From assembly GCF_032854445.1 (NCBI RefSeq), contig NC_088306.1, positions 20,801,764 to 20,865,763 of the forward strand: DNA of 64,000 nt, in the 5' to 3' direction. The translations under genes and the position numbers were made by a program. Under the pieces are notes generated by a model. That model was given only the letters and a program-made list of their open reading frames with translations. It was not told the origin of the DNA and did no database searches. Source of the DNA: Liolophura sinensis. Lineage: Eukaryota > Mollusca > Polyplacophora > Chitonida > Chitonidae. Below are positions 13,801-26,657 of the stretch, piece after piece. Numbering within the stretch: position 1 is the first letter of the stretch; every line of letters begins with the position of its first letter.

Positions 13801-14810
13801 GCATAGAAGATCTTAGTTGTTTTGCGGAAAATGGTTTACTGTTAACATAAGCCTATCAGCCAGTCCAGTAGAGGATGTCTGTAAAGCATCTTGGGTATAT
13901 CTGTCAGATCTCTTATGGCAGAATTACCCAACCTTTACAGGTCGGAAATTGGTCCTTGGATTTTGATAACCGGATTTCCTTATCTTCCTGAGACACAAAG
14001 AGATGGGAGCCTCCTATCAATTGCGCAAGGTATGGAAGAATCACTTAGACCAATTCCTCAGCTCTTTTCTTGTTTATTTACAACGTCCTCTTGCCCCGAG
14101 GGGTTGGGTAATATCGTGCCTATCTATCTAAACACCATAGCTTATTTTTCAATAAAGAAGCTTTTGCCTGGCCTGGTTGGCCCTCCGTGTTTGTTTCCTG
14201 GGGCCGATTCCGTGTTTTGAGGAGACGAGTGGCTGGAGAATTACAGAGGAATCGCCGAGGGCCGATTCCTGTGATCATGCGACTAAACACGCCTCTGGCT
14301 TCTCTTTAAACCAAAACGACGACGAGGTTTTACAGGTAACCGATATACACGGGCTGTCGCTCTGTTTTGCTTTAGATATACCGTATTCCGGAGAATCTAA
14401 CACTTCCAAGAGGCGTTACGTTGTGAGGAGGCCAGGCTGAGTTCACGGCCGAGTTCTGTGCCATGTCTCACGACTCTTAGTTTACAAACAATCAAGACAA
14501 GAGATATACCAGTCAGGTATTATCCAACCTGATTGATTGGAGATGATACTAGAGCAAAATGCTATTTACCACACGTAGGCCTCCTGGGAATGGCGAGCAA
14601 AACGAACATCTGCAACAACGCAGCAAGATCGCCACGTTGAATACATGATCAGTTGCAATCAAAGAGCAACTGAGATACATATCTCAGTTGCCATCAAAGC
14701 GTAACTGAGATACATATCTTAATTCACGCCAACTTATAAACAAGACTGTGCAAAATTTCGATACTGACTTAATTCGTTCACCTAGAAATCTCCTTAAAAC
14801 TCTTCTCTTT
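13801..14810. other. No supported gene
   Basis: Two overlapping plus-strand ORFs (13891-14220, 14177-14440) lack any family motif. The segment 14600-14745 resembles the middle of repeat D (ATCGCCACGTTGAATA, CAACTGAGATACATAT). Confidence 0.4.
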
Positions 14811-14814
14811 TTCT

Positions 14815-14992
14815 CTCTCAGGGAATCCGTCCTAATTTCTTAATGAATATACTTTCTTTAGTTATTTGGTGGTTTGGGTTAAACGCTGTGTTGGAAATTG
14901 GCCTTGTGATTATTGACATGGAACGTCCAGTTTAAATGACGTCTGATATACGAATATCTGTTTCGACGCATAGATCCAGCAGACAGAATTTT
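14815..14992. repeat. Dispersed repeat D fragment
   Basis: Same ordered blocks as the copy at 13600, including TATTGACATGGAACGTCCA and CGACGCATAGATCCA. Confidence 0.6.
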
Positions 14993-15045
14993 TTTTTTTT
15001 TAAAAATTTGATTGCTTGTTTGATACATGGAGGAGACCGGAATAC

Positions 15046-15185
15046 CCACAGCCACCGCGTCGGCGGCCTAATGGTCAGAGTGTCCGCCTCGGGCTCGGGA
15101 GACCCCGGGATCAAAACCGGATCAGGCTTTACAAACCTCCAGACTTTAATGTATACATTACTTTACATTGATTAGAAGAAAACAC
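15046..15185 (+). mobile_element. SINE A, 5' head only
   Basis: tRNA-like head with GGCCTAATGGTCAGAGTGTC and GGGATCAAAACCGG. The body and tail are missing. Confidence 0.6.
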
Positions 15186-15265
15186 TTAAATGAGATAAAC
15201 TGACAATAGACTGTATTTCAATGGTTATGTGTGATCATATGACAGTTATCACGCAATCATAGTAT

Positions 15266-15515
15266 ATTTATGTATTTATTTGATTGGTGTTTTACGCCGT
15301 ACTCAAGAATATTTCACTTCTACGACGGCGCCCAGCATTATGGTGGGAGGGAAACAGGCAGAGCCCGGGGGAAACCCACGACCATTCGCAGGTTGCTGAC
15401 AGACCTTCCTACGTATTGCCGAGAAAGAAGCCAGCACGAGCTGGACTTGAACTCATTCATTGGTGAGAGGCTCCTGGGTCATTACGCTGTGCCAGCGTGC
15501 GCAGTTACAACTATT
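15266..15515 (-). mobile_element. SINE family B, nearly full length
   Basis: Minus-strand copy. The 3' tail shows as TTTATTTGATTGGTGTTTTA on the plus strand, then GTACTCAAGAATATTTCAC, AGCATTATGGTGGGAGG and GGTGAGAGGCTCCTGGGTCA, ending near the decayed tRNA head. This is the commonest mobile element in the window. Confidence 0.85.
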
Positions 15516-16370
15516 GCTGCATTACTCTTTAATGAGTTTATATGGCATACTTAGCCCTTAGCTGTTGTCCCCTTGGCCGTTGGTCTACATTAACTTTGGC
15601 CTCACTGTGATTTAAACATTTCGCCTTCTATAACAGCAAGGGGCTTACCCTAAAGAATTTTTGCGACGAGGCAGCCTTTTCCCTGTCAGTCGTCAACCAA
15701 ACTGAACGTTACAGGCAGGTAATCGTATGATCAATTCAGTGATGATGGAAAGAGGCAAGACATTTGTTAAGCGGCTAAATTTAATCATTATTCTGTAACA
15801 TCCTGGTTTATAAGTTGTGATTAATCGGAATATGTTTCTTTACTTCAATTTGACTGGAACTGTTTTATTCTAGCTATTTTATTCAACTGGGTGCATATGA
15901 AGCCCACAGCCCCGGGCTAAGCTAAACTAGACAGTTATGAAGCAGAAAAAAAAACTACTGTCACCGTCGTTTAAATTAAACTGACGTCCCAACTGGACAA
16001 GGGGCTCTGAATCGGATAAAACAAAAGAATTTAAACCGTGCAAACGCTAAAGACTATAACCACTGCTTGGCTCCCGTCCATGCCCACACCCTTGGGTGTA
16101 TTTTCTACAGGTACGTTTTTTTTTACTCCTGGGTGAGTCATTGAGGCATCTTCGTCTTTGGGTGGAGAAGGAAACGTCTTATTTATTGACTTCTTTCTGT
16201 CTGATCCACAACAACAGGTGAATTGCAAGGCAATGCGTTTATGAGCTGACCTACTTGATGGTTGCAAAACTCCAATGTCGACGTAACAGGGCACGTTTAG
16301 CGAGATTCCAGAAAACATCGAACGGAAAAGTATATAGACAAAATCGTTCTGGGCTGCATTGTATTACAAT
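15516..16370. other. No supported gene
   Basis: A minus ORF at 16031-16318 (95 codons, Lys-rich, one CCC triplet) could be an exon but has no family match or paired exon that I can find. Confidence 0.35.
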
Positions 16371-16640
16371 GGGATTGTATGTTAAATGTGATGACAACAC
16401 AGCATTTTGATTTATTCTAGATCAATGTCGTCTAATCACTGCAATTTTATACCTAGTTCTGCTTAAACCATGGTGCTAGGGGCGTGTAAATTGCTACTAT
16501 TGATACATTTACATGAACAGCTGGAATAGAACCCTGACTGAAGTAAATTAACTGTCATCGGCTACGTGTGTCCATTATTCAGCTCTCACACTGTCGTCGC
16601 TGTTCTGGTTTTACTCTCTATACTGTACATCTATCACATT
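16371..16640 (+). repeat. Dispersed repeat C copy
   Basis: Contains ATGGTGCTAGGGGCGTGTAA, ATTTACATGAACAGCTGGAA and CACTGTCGTCGCTGTTCTGG in this order. The same blocks occur at 25370-25620, 42820-43080 and, in pieces, in the RTK microexon duplication. No autonomous partner is seen. Confidence 0.65.
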
Positions 16641-16754
16641 GTCGTTGCCGCTCTGGTCCTACTCTCCGTGCTTTACGTCTTTAATTATATTGATTTCACT
16701 CTTGGTATATAAGTATGTATGCTAGAGGTTTTAGGTTATACTTCACAATTTGCC

Positions 16755-16870
16755 ATATGGCGACGAGGAGTCATTAGCTGTGTCATTAACTTGTGTCTTC
16801 TTGTTGTGGGACGAGTCCATGCCGCCAAAGTGCAGCCGCCACTGAAGTATCATGCCGAATACCATTTGGA
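16755..16870 (-). mobile_element. SINE A internal fragment
   Basis: GACGAGGAGTCATTAG and GCCGCCACTGAAGTATCATG match 4366-4435 in the same orientation. Head and tail are absent. Confidence 0.55.
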
Positions 16871-17340
16871 GGACATAAAGTACATCTGGAGTATATACAG
16901 CCCGCAATTCTTTTGGGGGCTGTTTCTCAAAAGCGGTCGTAACGTTACGCCGGTTGAAAGTACAGAGACGTATGCCGTCAGTATGTGACGTCATGATGAT
17001 TGGACCGGCATAACGTCACAACACCTTTGAGAAACAACCCCTTCAGTTTTCAAGACACAACCTGCGTGGGCAAACCTTATTCTGTCAGTAAACTGACGTT
17101 AGCTATGATTCACACTCTAACCTTTCAGCCAAAATACTGGGAATATTTTGTCGTAGTTTATTGTGTGTGTGTTTTTATTCTTGTCTTAAACTATAAGAGT
17201 ACGTTGGTTATTGGATTTCGTTGTCAACACCTTATTTTTCGAATTCGAATATGAAACATTTCGGACGTCGGCTTTACTTCTCTATTCATTAATCGTTAAG
17301 TGCTAAGTGTTTACCGATACAGACATCTTGAAAAACCGCA

Positions 17341-17346
17341 CGACTT

Positions 17347-17377
<31 letters not shown>

Positions 17378-17410
17378 GATAAATACCAGATATTGGGGGG
17401 GGGGGGGGCA
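17341..17410. repeat. (GT)n with two long G runs
   Basis: A short GT tract passes into a run of about 18 Gs, then a second G run near 17395. The runs could form a G-quadruplex on the plus strand, and exact lengths may be unreliable in an assembly. Confidence 0.85.
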
Positions 17411-20400
17411 GTGGTAAGAAAATGTACCTGGAAATACTGATTAACATAATTTCGTCACTTAGCGTTGCAAAATAAAATTTCACCTTGACATTCAGCTTGA
17501 AAGCTTTTTTATACATCTCATTTTCTCTAATTAAAAACTTTTCATATAATATCACTATAAAGTATAGAAACAGGATTGCTTTAGGGAATCATCGCGAATC
17601 CATTTTGTGCTTCTGAGTGAGCTTGAAGAATGTATAAATAATCCTACAAAGAATGTAGCAGAACCCTTTTTATTAAGAGAGAGACACACGAAATTTGACG
17701 TGAACGCATTCACACAGATGGAAGCTGCGAAGAACTCAGCGTGAAGTTCTCGGATGAGTTATCTCTTTTCTAGTCGAGGCACGGGTCTTAAATCATAAAA
17801 AGGTCGGCAGACTTTTGTGAGGAACATGAAGATCTCTGCCAGTTTAAAAGACTTCTTGTGTTTTGCTGAGATACCTGTTGTCGGAAGTTGTTTATCAGAA
17901 AGTATACACTGGCACTTTTGACCCCAGCTTCATATTTTACCCACGACATGCACTGGCAAATAGACGTGTCTGGCGGCGAGCCCATCGGTACAAGGGGTTT
18001 TAGTCGTACAGATACAACGATTTCAGAACGGAGAATACGGTTGTATTACGTTTGCAAATCTGTCACGTACAAATAGTGAAGAATTCCTATGGGCCCATAG
18101 CTGGCCGTGTGGTATAACGGGTTCTGCTCGTCCATATACCTGACCGCCGTTGAATAAATGAAATACGTGTGAGATCGACATAACACTGCTCTTCAATAAC
18201 GTACAATTTGCATAAAGCGAAAGAGCTATGTAAGACAGTAGAAGAGAGGAGATTAGTTGCATTTACATTTACTGAATAATCCTTTATATTCACTCTGGCT
18301 TTTAGCCAACCAAGTTTAGTCGGAAACGCCACCCCCTAATCATGCTCTGTAAACCAATCAGCGGAATGACCACCGCGCATTGCTAGAATCTCTGAAAAAC
18401 AAACTCGACTCAACATCCCTACAACGTACGTAACGCCAATGATGCTTCTCATATTTTACTTTTTTACGTTTAAAGTAGCTCGAAAAAAGTTTAACAACTG
18501 TTTCCTCCTAAAGCTAATAGCCACTTGAAAACGTTAAAGATAAAAGCGAAGACGATTTACGAGTGCTGTGAGACACACCTAAACATCAAGAAACCTTGGT
18601 TAGAGTTTCAGTTTTTATCATCGCGAACTGGCTAAGCACTAAGTAAACGGCTAATTCTGTACACAGTATATAGCGCGTCATGTTATTTATGACCAGGTAC
18701 TTACTTTTTATCGCGGTAATGTACAGGACAGGGCAGCTATTTGCATCCCCCTATCTTGACAATGTAGATGAGTTAGATGCAGAAAAACTGACCATAAATA
18801 TGACAAGGGTCAAAAATTATATATAGTGTCATAAACATCTGAGACCTTAATGGCTGGGCCAGAAACGGACAGAGCAAAAACCCAATTTCTGGACAAGCGT
18901 TTATCTTATATGCTAAAAATGTGCTGGAATTTAAGAGGCTTGGCATTGCTTCTTCAAATGAGCTGTGTTACATGTAAGTCTACACATGCGCAATCCCTGT
19001 AATTCGCTTTAAAGATTTGCCTTCAAATCGAATAGTGCTCGAACACTGATTGGATCTTACTGCCAAAGAATTAAAGCGTATACTCAAGTATAATGTCTGC
19101 TAAAATGGCCTAAAATGGCTAAGAATTCACATCCAAATGTCTCAGAGCCCATACATTAAGGGACTAAAATGGCCTCCGGACATGGATTGTTTTCGGACGG
19201 AAATGTATGTTTAGAAAATGGTGTAAAATGCTAACTAATAAGTACATAAGTATTAGTAAAGCACCATGTATCGTTTGCAGAATATGGCTTCCCGGTACAG
19301 TCACTATTGTTTCTTTTCAAACATCACATTAAAATTAGCGTTGAAGTAAACTACCTCTTTTACCTATTCTTGCTTGCCAAGGGATACATTTAGTTAAATT
19401 GATGAGATCATACAGCATCCGGCCAGTCAACGTTTTCTTGCTTGTCTTGGCTGTTCTACGCAACCTTCGCGTCAAAGTAAATAGCTGCTTCCATAACTCA
19501 ATCTAGAACATTTACAAGTGTAACAAAACACGCAGTAGATCATCATCAACAGGGGAGAGCACTGAGCTGCCCGTCCCCTTCAATTTACGTAATACATAAG
19601 CCATCATGGCCTAACCTGACATGGAGTATTTCGAAAAAAAAAATCCACTATGTATACAGAGCTTAGCCTGGAAAAGTAGAGGTTTCCCTGCTTTACCATA
19701 TCAGATGTCAAAACTTCGTCATTGCGGAAACTTTGTGTTTTGTTATTTTGCGCCTGTATAATTTAATTTGACCCTAATCACTATAGTCTGTGATTGATCC
19801 CTATCTTTACAATGGCGATTTCTGGGCGAATCTGTAATGTAATACTAATGCCATACTAGAGAAAAATGGTCAAGGTACCCCTCGTCGGAATGAAACAAAG
19901 ATAAGGATATGATCCACCTCGAAAATAGGGTAATTAGCTTTAGGATTCAAATTAATAAGTAAGACGGTAATTAGCTTTAGGGCTCAAAATTAATAAGTAA
20001 GACGGTAATTAGCTTTATGACTCAAATTAATAAGTAAGACGGTAATTAGCTTTAGGAGTCAAATTAATAAGTAAGACAGCTTATGTGAAACACAATGAAA
20101 ATGGGACCACGCCTCGGGGGTGCTAATTCCAAAAGTAATAATCCTGGTTTAGATAGGCATACAAATATTAAAGATTACAACATAGACAGCAAAACCAGAG
20201 CAGCGACGACAGTGCGATAGTTGGCAAATGGTCACACGTAACCGGTGAAGTTCGGCATCTTGCCAATGCTTTTCGTCTTTTTGTAGCTCATTCTTACATC
20301 TTATAACTGTAGTGCCGGTGATTACGACAAATTACAAGGGATAAATGCCAGCTATGGCCCTGATTAAACCAGAACCAGAAATTGGTCAATAGACTGGAAC

Positions 20401-21280
20401 TTCTATGCTAATGGATAATTTGAATTTTATGGCTTTTTAGGTCGTTATTGAGTGATTTAAAGCCTGGCATCGAATCAGAGTAAATGTTTCCCCGAGGGTT
20501 CCTTAGTTAACGTAACGATTCTCGCCATGTTACATTATTTCGCCTACATGCCTTACACTAATCTCTCCGACATGGTTTGCTATCGGATGTCGTAAGTTGT
20601 CTGTTGGAGCCATCCTGATAACCCCGTTATCTGAGAAGCGGCCTCGTCACGTCTCGTGTTTCCACGTCCTCAACGAGAATCCCTCACCGGCTGCTAATGA
20701 GAGCCATTTATCTTCAGCAGCGCGCTGCTAGGCTCGTGTTGCTAAGCGAGGAAACACGTGCTTTAACGAGAATAACGTGCGGAACAGAGACGAGAAGTTG
20801 ACGTTCGCATATCGGCTCACCTGATCTGGTGTTGTGATTACAGATCAAGGAATGCCAGTGACGACGCCGCGGCACGGTAACACGACAAGCCAAAGACACA
20901 GAAAACACCAGTACGTACGAAAAGAAGAGAAAAACGAGTTAACAGACAGTATGGGATCTATCATAACATCACTCTAAACGTCGAGTTTGAGAGAAGTTTA
21001 ACACAAAAGATAACAACTCTAAAGTGACATTCATTCTATCTTCTTCAGTGTAAAACTTTGATGACTGTTTGAAGGGCAAAGCATGGTCGTGCGTGTGTGC
21101 GTGTTGATCTGGCCAAGATTTCATCAAAGAAAGCTTCAAAACGAAACCGAATGTATGATTTTGTTTCAATGTAGTGTTTCACGCCAGGATAAGACTGTCA
21201 TGGTCACGAAGAGATGCAACAGTATAGATGGCAAAGACGTATAACCGCTGTACTGAACGAAACAGACAGGACTACCTTAC
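17411..21280. other. No supported gene
   Basis: About 3.9 kb of AT-rich DNA with no convincing exon. Repeat C fragments in minus orientation lie near 20180-20345. The block at 20600-20880 is locally more GC-rich but has no readable gene. Confidence 0.4.
19926..20080. repeat. 37-bp tandem repeat, about 4 copies
   Basis: Four copies of a unit containing GGTAATTAGCTTTAGG and AAATTAATAAGTAAGAC. Confidence 0.9.
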
Positions 21281-21289
21281 GAAATAGGC

Positions 21290-21530
21290 GTCGGGGCCTC
21301 CTTGGGCGAGGGGACCCAATGACTCAGGAGAGTCCCACCAACGCGTTGGATGTGAGTTCAACTCATGCTGGCTTCCCCACCAGCCGTACGTGGGAAGTTC
21401 TGACAGCAACCTGCGGATGGTTGTGGGTTTCCTACAACTGTCCGATTTCCCCCCAACGCAATTCTGGCGGCCGTCATATATTCTTGAGTCAGGCGTAAAA
21501 CACAAATCCAATAAAATAAATAAATTCACA
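21290..21530 (+). mobile_element. SINE family B
   Basis: Plus-strand copy with GACTCAGGAGAGTCCCACCA, CCGTACGTGGGAAG and a tail of GGCGTAAAACACAAATCCAA plus AAATAAATAAA. The head is decayed. Confidence 0.75.
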
Positions 21531-21733
21531 CATAGTTTTCAGCTGTCAATCTGATGAACCTTACTTTATGCCTTAAAAAAAAACTAATTAAAGGAAAAAG
21601 AAAACATAAGTTTTGTTAGAAGTACAATTGTTGTAAAGGAAGCCAAAGTAAATCAGAGGAGCGCATAAGTACTTATTCCGTGATTTCTAAGCTTGTAGTT
21701 CTGTCAGTTTGTCCGTCACATACGAAGTTGAAG

Positions 21734-22023
21734 CTATTCTTCGTATTCCTCATACCGGCTTCCATAACGGCTTCCATAACGGTGCCCATAACGGCTTCCA
21801 TAACGGTCCCCGTAGCGGCCGCCGTAGGGGTCACCGTAGCGGTCCCCGTAGCGTCCACCATAATAGCCTCCTTCGTATCTCCCGTATCCTTCCTCTTCTT
21901 CCCCTCCCCTGTGATGATGCCTACGTCGACCAAAGAGATACTTCCCTAACTTCGATCTCAAGCCTCTTTTGGCATCTCTGTTCAGAAAATCGTTGGCTTC
22001 TTTGGCCGAGGCGATGACCTCTT
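21734..22023 (-). CDS. Gly/Arg/Tyr-rich protein, last exon
   Basis: Terminal exon of a probably secreted protein: a TTTTGTTTTGTAG acceptor at its 5' side and a TAG stop at 21734. It starts in phase 1 and gives 95 full codons. The N-terminal part reads EVIASAKEANDFLNRDAKRG, with a dibasic KR that looks like a propeptide cleavage site. A basic patch (FGRRRHHHRGG), an acidic run (EEEEGYG) and an imperfect RYGD/RYGS repeat follow, ending EEYEE. Composition recalls Gly-Tyr-Arg-rich matrix or adhesive proteins. The ANxFLxR motif before KR loosely recalls a gamma-carboxylation recognition site, which is only a hint. The first exon was not found. The exon at 26658 is similarly built. Confidence 0.6.
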
Positions 22024-22659
22024 CTACAAAACAAAAAGTGTGAACAAATAAAATAATTAATGTCTTTGTTCGATACAAAGAACTAGGCCTAAGACCAAAT
22101 TACACTATCAACTAAACACACTTTAATATTTTGGTGCAGTTTTTTTTAACCTTTATGACTTTCAGCTGTTTTATTTGTTTTTTTTTCTAATTGCATTTTA
22201 TTCAGTTACTTTTATTTGACGTCGATCAGGTTTATGGGTCTAAGGAATCTCGCAGAACCTGTATATATCGACCTTCTGACATAATGCCAGCTGGAGCTCG
22301 ATTCGAACCAGTGACCTCATCGGATTTGGGGCTCTTAATTACATCGCCCAGCCAATCTGGAAGCCAAAGACATTTGAAGTAGCGGCAACGTAATCTAATC
22401 ATGCTAACAAGTGTCAAATATATCAATATCAGTTTTATGTTACAAAGCTCACAAACCTGAAGGCAGTCAGAATATAAACGTCTGATTATAAAGGATAATA
22501 ATTATTTGCGTCTATGTCCTCTTAACCCGGGGTATTTGTATTTGTCATTTGGATCTGGTAGTGGTGGTATAAGTGAAAAATGGTTGAGTGCAGTGTTAAA
22601 TACCATTCAGATAAAACATAAAAGCCGATTTCTTCTGTGTCCTGCATAATTATGGCGTG

Positions 22660-23160
22660 TACATATCTTGCCTTGTAGCATTAATTCTGTTAGATCCCGT
22701 GAATTATGTTTCTTAAGTTTTATAATGAGTATAATTCTCTTGCAAGTAAATACGGACAGAGCGTCCAGAATTTCTGGCACTCTGCTTCATGATTCTGTCT
22801 TATTCCGTTCAACTCGGGACAAGGGGATGTATATTCATCGTGTTAAATCAGATCTCCACATTGAATATGTGAACATTGGCAATCAAAACGCGCCTAAGAC
22901 ATATTTTATTATCGGCTATACCCTTATACCAGTATGGTACACAATCTGATTACAAATTTCACTCATTCGCTGGCGCTATCCAACATCACTGGAAACTATT
23001 GACTGCTTCTCTTTGCATGATTCCGTCTTAATTTCGTACATTTATGCTTTCATAGCATTTGGTGGTTTGTGTTAGATGTCGTTTTGGGAATTGACCCTAT
23101 GATTATTGACCTGAAACGTTCATGCTGGCTGACGCATAGATTCAAGGTATTCAGTGAATT
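22660..23160 (+). repeat. Dispersed repeat D, longest copy
   Basis: Ordered blocks ACAGAGCGTCCAGAATTTCT, TCTGGCACTCTGC, ATTTTATTATCGGC and TTTGCATGATTCCGTCTTAA. The copy at 51360-51800 has the same order, so the family is at least 500 bp long. Confidence 0.65.
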
Positions 23161-24882
23161 GACGAATGATTATGAGTTAACGAAACATGCAATATTTCAG
23201 CCGTATGGTGGCGATCAAGATATTGAACCTATATCTTAATATTATATATGTCTCTAAAGTTTGTTGGGGAAATGAGTTGCATGGAGGTTTCTCGTATGTT
23301 CCAATGCAGTATATTTAACGGGTGTCACGATGAAAACTCCACGAAGTATGTGCACTTCTCGAGGGTATAGAGAAGCTGTCTGATGAAATGATAATCGCGG
23401 CGTATCGAATAGAGGACATTGATTTTAATATTATTATGGCGTACAGGATCGAGAGAAAACCAGAGCAGCGACGATAGTGTGGTAGCTGGCAAATGGTCAC
23501 ACATAACCGGTAAAATACGGCCGGTTTTCAATTTACCTCAGTAAACTTTCAACTCTGTTACTGAAGAGCTAATGAACGAGGCATATCCAACAGGATCTTG
23601 ATGCTAACCCCACTGACGAAGAGCTTACGTGGTACAGCAGGGTTTTGATTCGAGTAACACCACTTATAAAAGATGATTGCCTTGAGCGACAGTGCTACTA
23701 ATAAAACTCAGCAAAATTATATGTTTGTTTTTACCTCGGATTCACAATGCTGCTAATTTATTTCAGCAACACGGTACATAAAACGGGAAATATCCTACTA
23801 AGGAAAATGTACTGCAAAGGCCATGCCCCAAGAGGAAGGTCAAAGTGGACAAAGCCTCGTCACTTGGAATACTAGCGGGATAAAATAGTAGAATAGCTCA
23901 AGGGAGCGAACCTTTGATAGTACACATGTATTGGCAAAATCCGATACAGAGTCGCTTCCCTTGCGCACTAGTAGCCCTCAGCACGTGCAGATCGATGCGC
24001 GGTCTTGTGTTCCTCGTGTTTCAAGAACATTTTTGGTTTAAGAAATTTTACAATCGGCATTCAAAATGCATTTTGTTACATGGTGTTGTACGACACACAA
24101 ACTAATACTTAAATACTTTGGTTTCGTTTCCCAGGCTGAACTCCTTTCCGTCTCGTTTTCTTTTTTTTAACATACTGATACTCCTCCTTCCTATATAAGG
24201 TCAGAGAAGCACGGAGGAGATTGAGTTGTCAAAGGACCAGGTATGGTAAGGGGGGAAATCGGCCCCAGAGAAGTACGATACCAAAGTGCAAATTTTAAAA
24301 TCCCAGCAATATTCTGAAAAGTCAGAAGTATACAACTTGGTCGAAAAGTTTCCTGGCCATAGAATATTTGGTTGCTGAGTAATAACCCGCCGAAAGGGCA
24401 CATTTAATCAAAAATGATGATTTTGGGTTGAATTAAAGTATTGTGGTTTTAATTTACTATATGAAGGTTTACATTAACCAGAAAAAATATTATTAATGTG
24501 ACGTTCACATATGTGTTTCTGTGTGTTCCGTTTTGGACACCGTTTGCCTTCATATGTGCATCATTAGCTTCATAATGTGAAAGGTTTTGTCATTTTTGAC
24601 TCTGTAAAAAAATCCGTATTTCTGTCGATGTTAGGATGGCATCCTTCGTAGCACAGCGAGTTAACCGTTTCACTGAGGAGACTTATTTGTTTATTTGATT
24701 GGTGTTTCACGCCTTACTCAAGAATATATCTGAGACTATATTGCTCTTTAAATGAGAGTTTGAATCCCTTTATATCGGAGAATGTCAAATAATATTTGAC
24801 GGGTTATGCTAAATACTCACAAAATTATAGGTACATGTAGGCTCTATTAGACCCATTCATTTCAAATACCACTAATATTTTA

Positions 24883-24985
24883 TTTATTTGATTGGTGTTT
24901 TACGCCGTACTCAAGAATATTTCACTTATACGACGACGGACAGCATTATAGTGGGAGGAAACCAGGCAGAGCCCGGGGTAAAAAT
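24883..24985 (-). mobile_element. SINE B, 3' part
   Basis: TTATTTGATTGGTGTTTTAC through AGCATTATAGTGGGAGG, broken at AGCCCGGGGTAAAAATTAAG. A smaller fragment of the same tail lies at 24685-24735. Confidence 0.8.
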
Positions 24986-25369
24986 TAAGTCTAATAGTTG
25001 ACGGAAAGCGTAACACAGGCCCCCCCCCCCCCCATGTATAACCCTTATCCACAGACACAGATATTACGATTAGTTACGTTGTTAAGCGATTGCTGGGTTG
25101 GAACGAAATCCTTATGTAGCGATACTTTAACAGGTAAAACTTATTTCTTATGAATTAACAGATGGTGGGCTGAGCTATGAAGACGCTTTTTTGGCATAAA
25201 TAATACGCAAATTGTGTACAAAGTTAGAGAGAAGCTTCTACAGAATAATGAAAGCTTGACAACTGTGTGCTGGAAGAGAAACTTTCAAGTAATGATGAAT
25301 AAATGTATATAGATTTTATTAGGCCACACGATAATGAAACAGTCGTATCAGCAATCCGTTACAGAATTA

Positions 25370-25620
25370 TCTTCGCGACATGGTTGAGTAATTCTAGACC
25401 AGTGACGTCTAATAAATTGCAAATAACATCACTGCATTTTATTTACCTACTTCTACTTAAGCCATGGTGCTAGGGGCGTGTAATTTGCTACTGTTAAGGC
25501 ATTTACATGAATGGTTAGAACAAAACCCTGAGATAAACTGACAAGAGGCCGTGTTTCATGGTTACGTCTATTTCCCAGCTCTCCCGCTGCCGTCGCTGCT
25601 CCGGTTTTACTCCCTATAAA
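25370..25620 (+). repeat. Dispersed repeat C, good copy
   Basis: Runs from GAGTAATTCTAGACCAGTGA through GCCATGGTGCTAGGGGCGTG and AGAGGCCGTGTTTCATGG to CTGCTCCGGTTTTACTCCCT. It is a useful reference for the family. Confidence 0.7.
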
Positions 25621-26657
25621 AAAAAATACCCCAAAAGACAACAACAGACTGTTATATACTATAGTTTTTGGTGTGACATCACTGTTACATATGTATACAT
25701 CTATATTTAGTGGACCAAGCAAACATCTCCATAACGAGAGTGATATGTATTTACCAGACTAAAGATGCATGAAACATACAAATGGACCAATACCAATTAA
25801 TATACACTCAAAGAATACATAAATACATTTACAGTATGCTTCTTTGGAGCATAAACAAACTCTCAGAATGCTGAAGAGAACTAGAACTGGCTAAAGCCAT
25901 AGCCTACCTGTGCATAAAACTTCACAGACGACATTAAAGAACAATGTGGCTACTGAAAACATTGATAATTGACGGTACATCTTGAACTCGTACGTAGGTG
26001 TACTGCAGATGATTCCAAAACAACCATAGTGACCTTGTGGTAAAGTGCACGGCAATCACACGACTCAGCGCGAAGAACGGTACTGCGTGATAACGCCATA
26101 GACCTTTTGGCTCCCCATAAGACCGTGTTGTTGGTAATCGCATACTTCTGGCTGACAACAACATAGGTAGCGTTCGGAACACAGAAAGTAGGCCTGCGAT
26201 ACGCGGATTACTGTAAAGTACCGCTATTATATCATACTTCGCAGAACTGCGAGAACAGTGGATTGGAGCATTCTGGTTATCAGGTTACGTCATTGTTTGG
26301 AGATTGATGTCTCGTGAGATAAAGGCTTTCACGTGAATATCGATAATAAATGGACATACATGTAATAACGGGGATCAATGATTAAAAGAGTGAGCTGACA
26401 AAAAATTTTTTGGTATTCACTTATATACGGTAATTTCTATGTAATTTTAGTCGCTTGTTGCAATGCACATGGATTCAGTCACGTTAAAACTCAGGGCGAT
26501 AAGTCGACAATGGAATGATGTTGAATACCTTTTTAAATGTATGTTTTCGTAGCTTTCTCGTGAATTTGATGGAGTTCAACGGATCTAATGCAATAAGCCT
26601 CTACGAATAATTCGTTTTAATTGAAGTTTCGTGGCCTGTTGTGGCTCCCTGTTACGT

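Larger units (their letters stand above)
22090..26600. other. Repeat-rich, upstream exon not found
   Basis: This stretch should hold the first exon of the gene ending at 21734, but I could not identify it. It contains repeat D (22660-23160), repeat C (23440-23530 minus; 25370-25620 plus), SINE B fragments (24685-24735, 24883-24985), a C run at 25021 and tRNA-like decayed sequence near 22285-22350. Confidence 0.4.

Noticed and set aside
13891-14440. Two overlapping plus ORFs
   Set aside because: No recognisable domain, start context or partner exon.
16031-16318. 95-codon minus ORF
   Set aside because: Plausible composition but no motif and no consistent exon neighbours.
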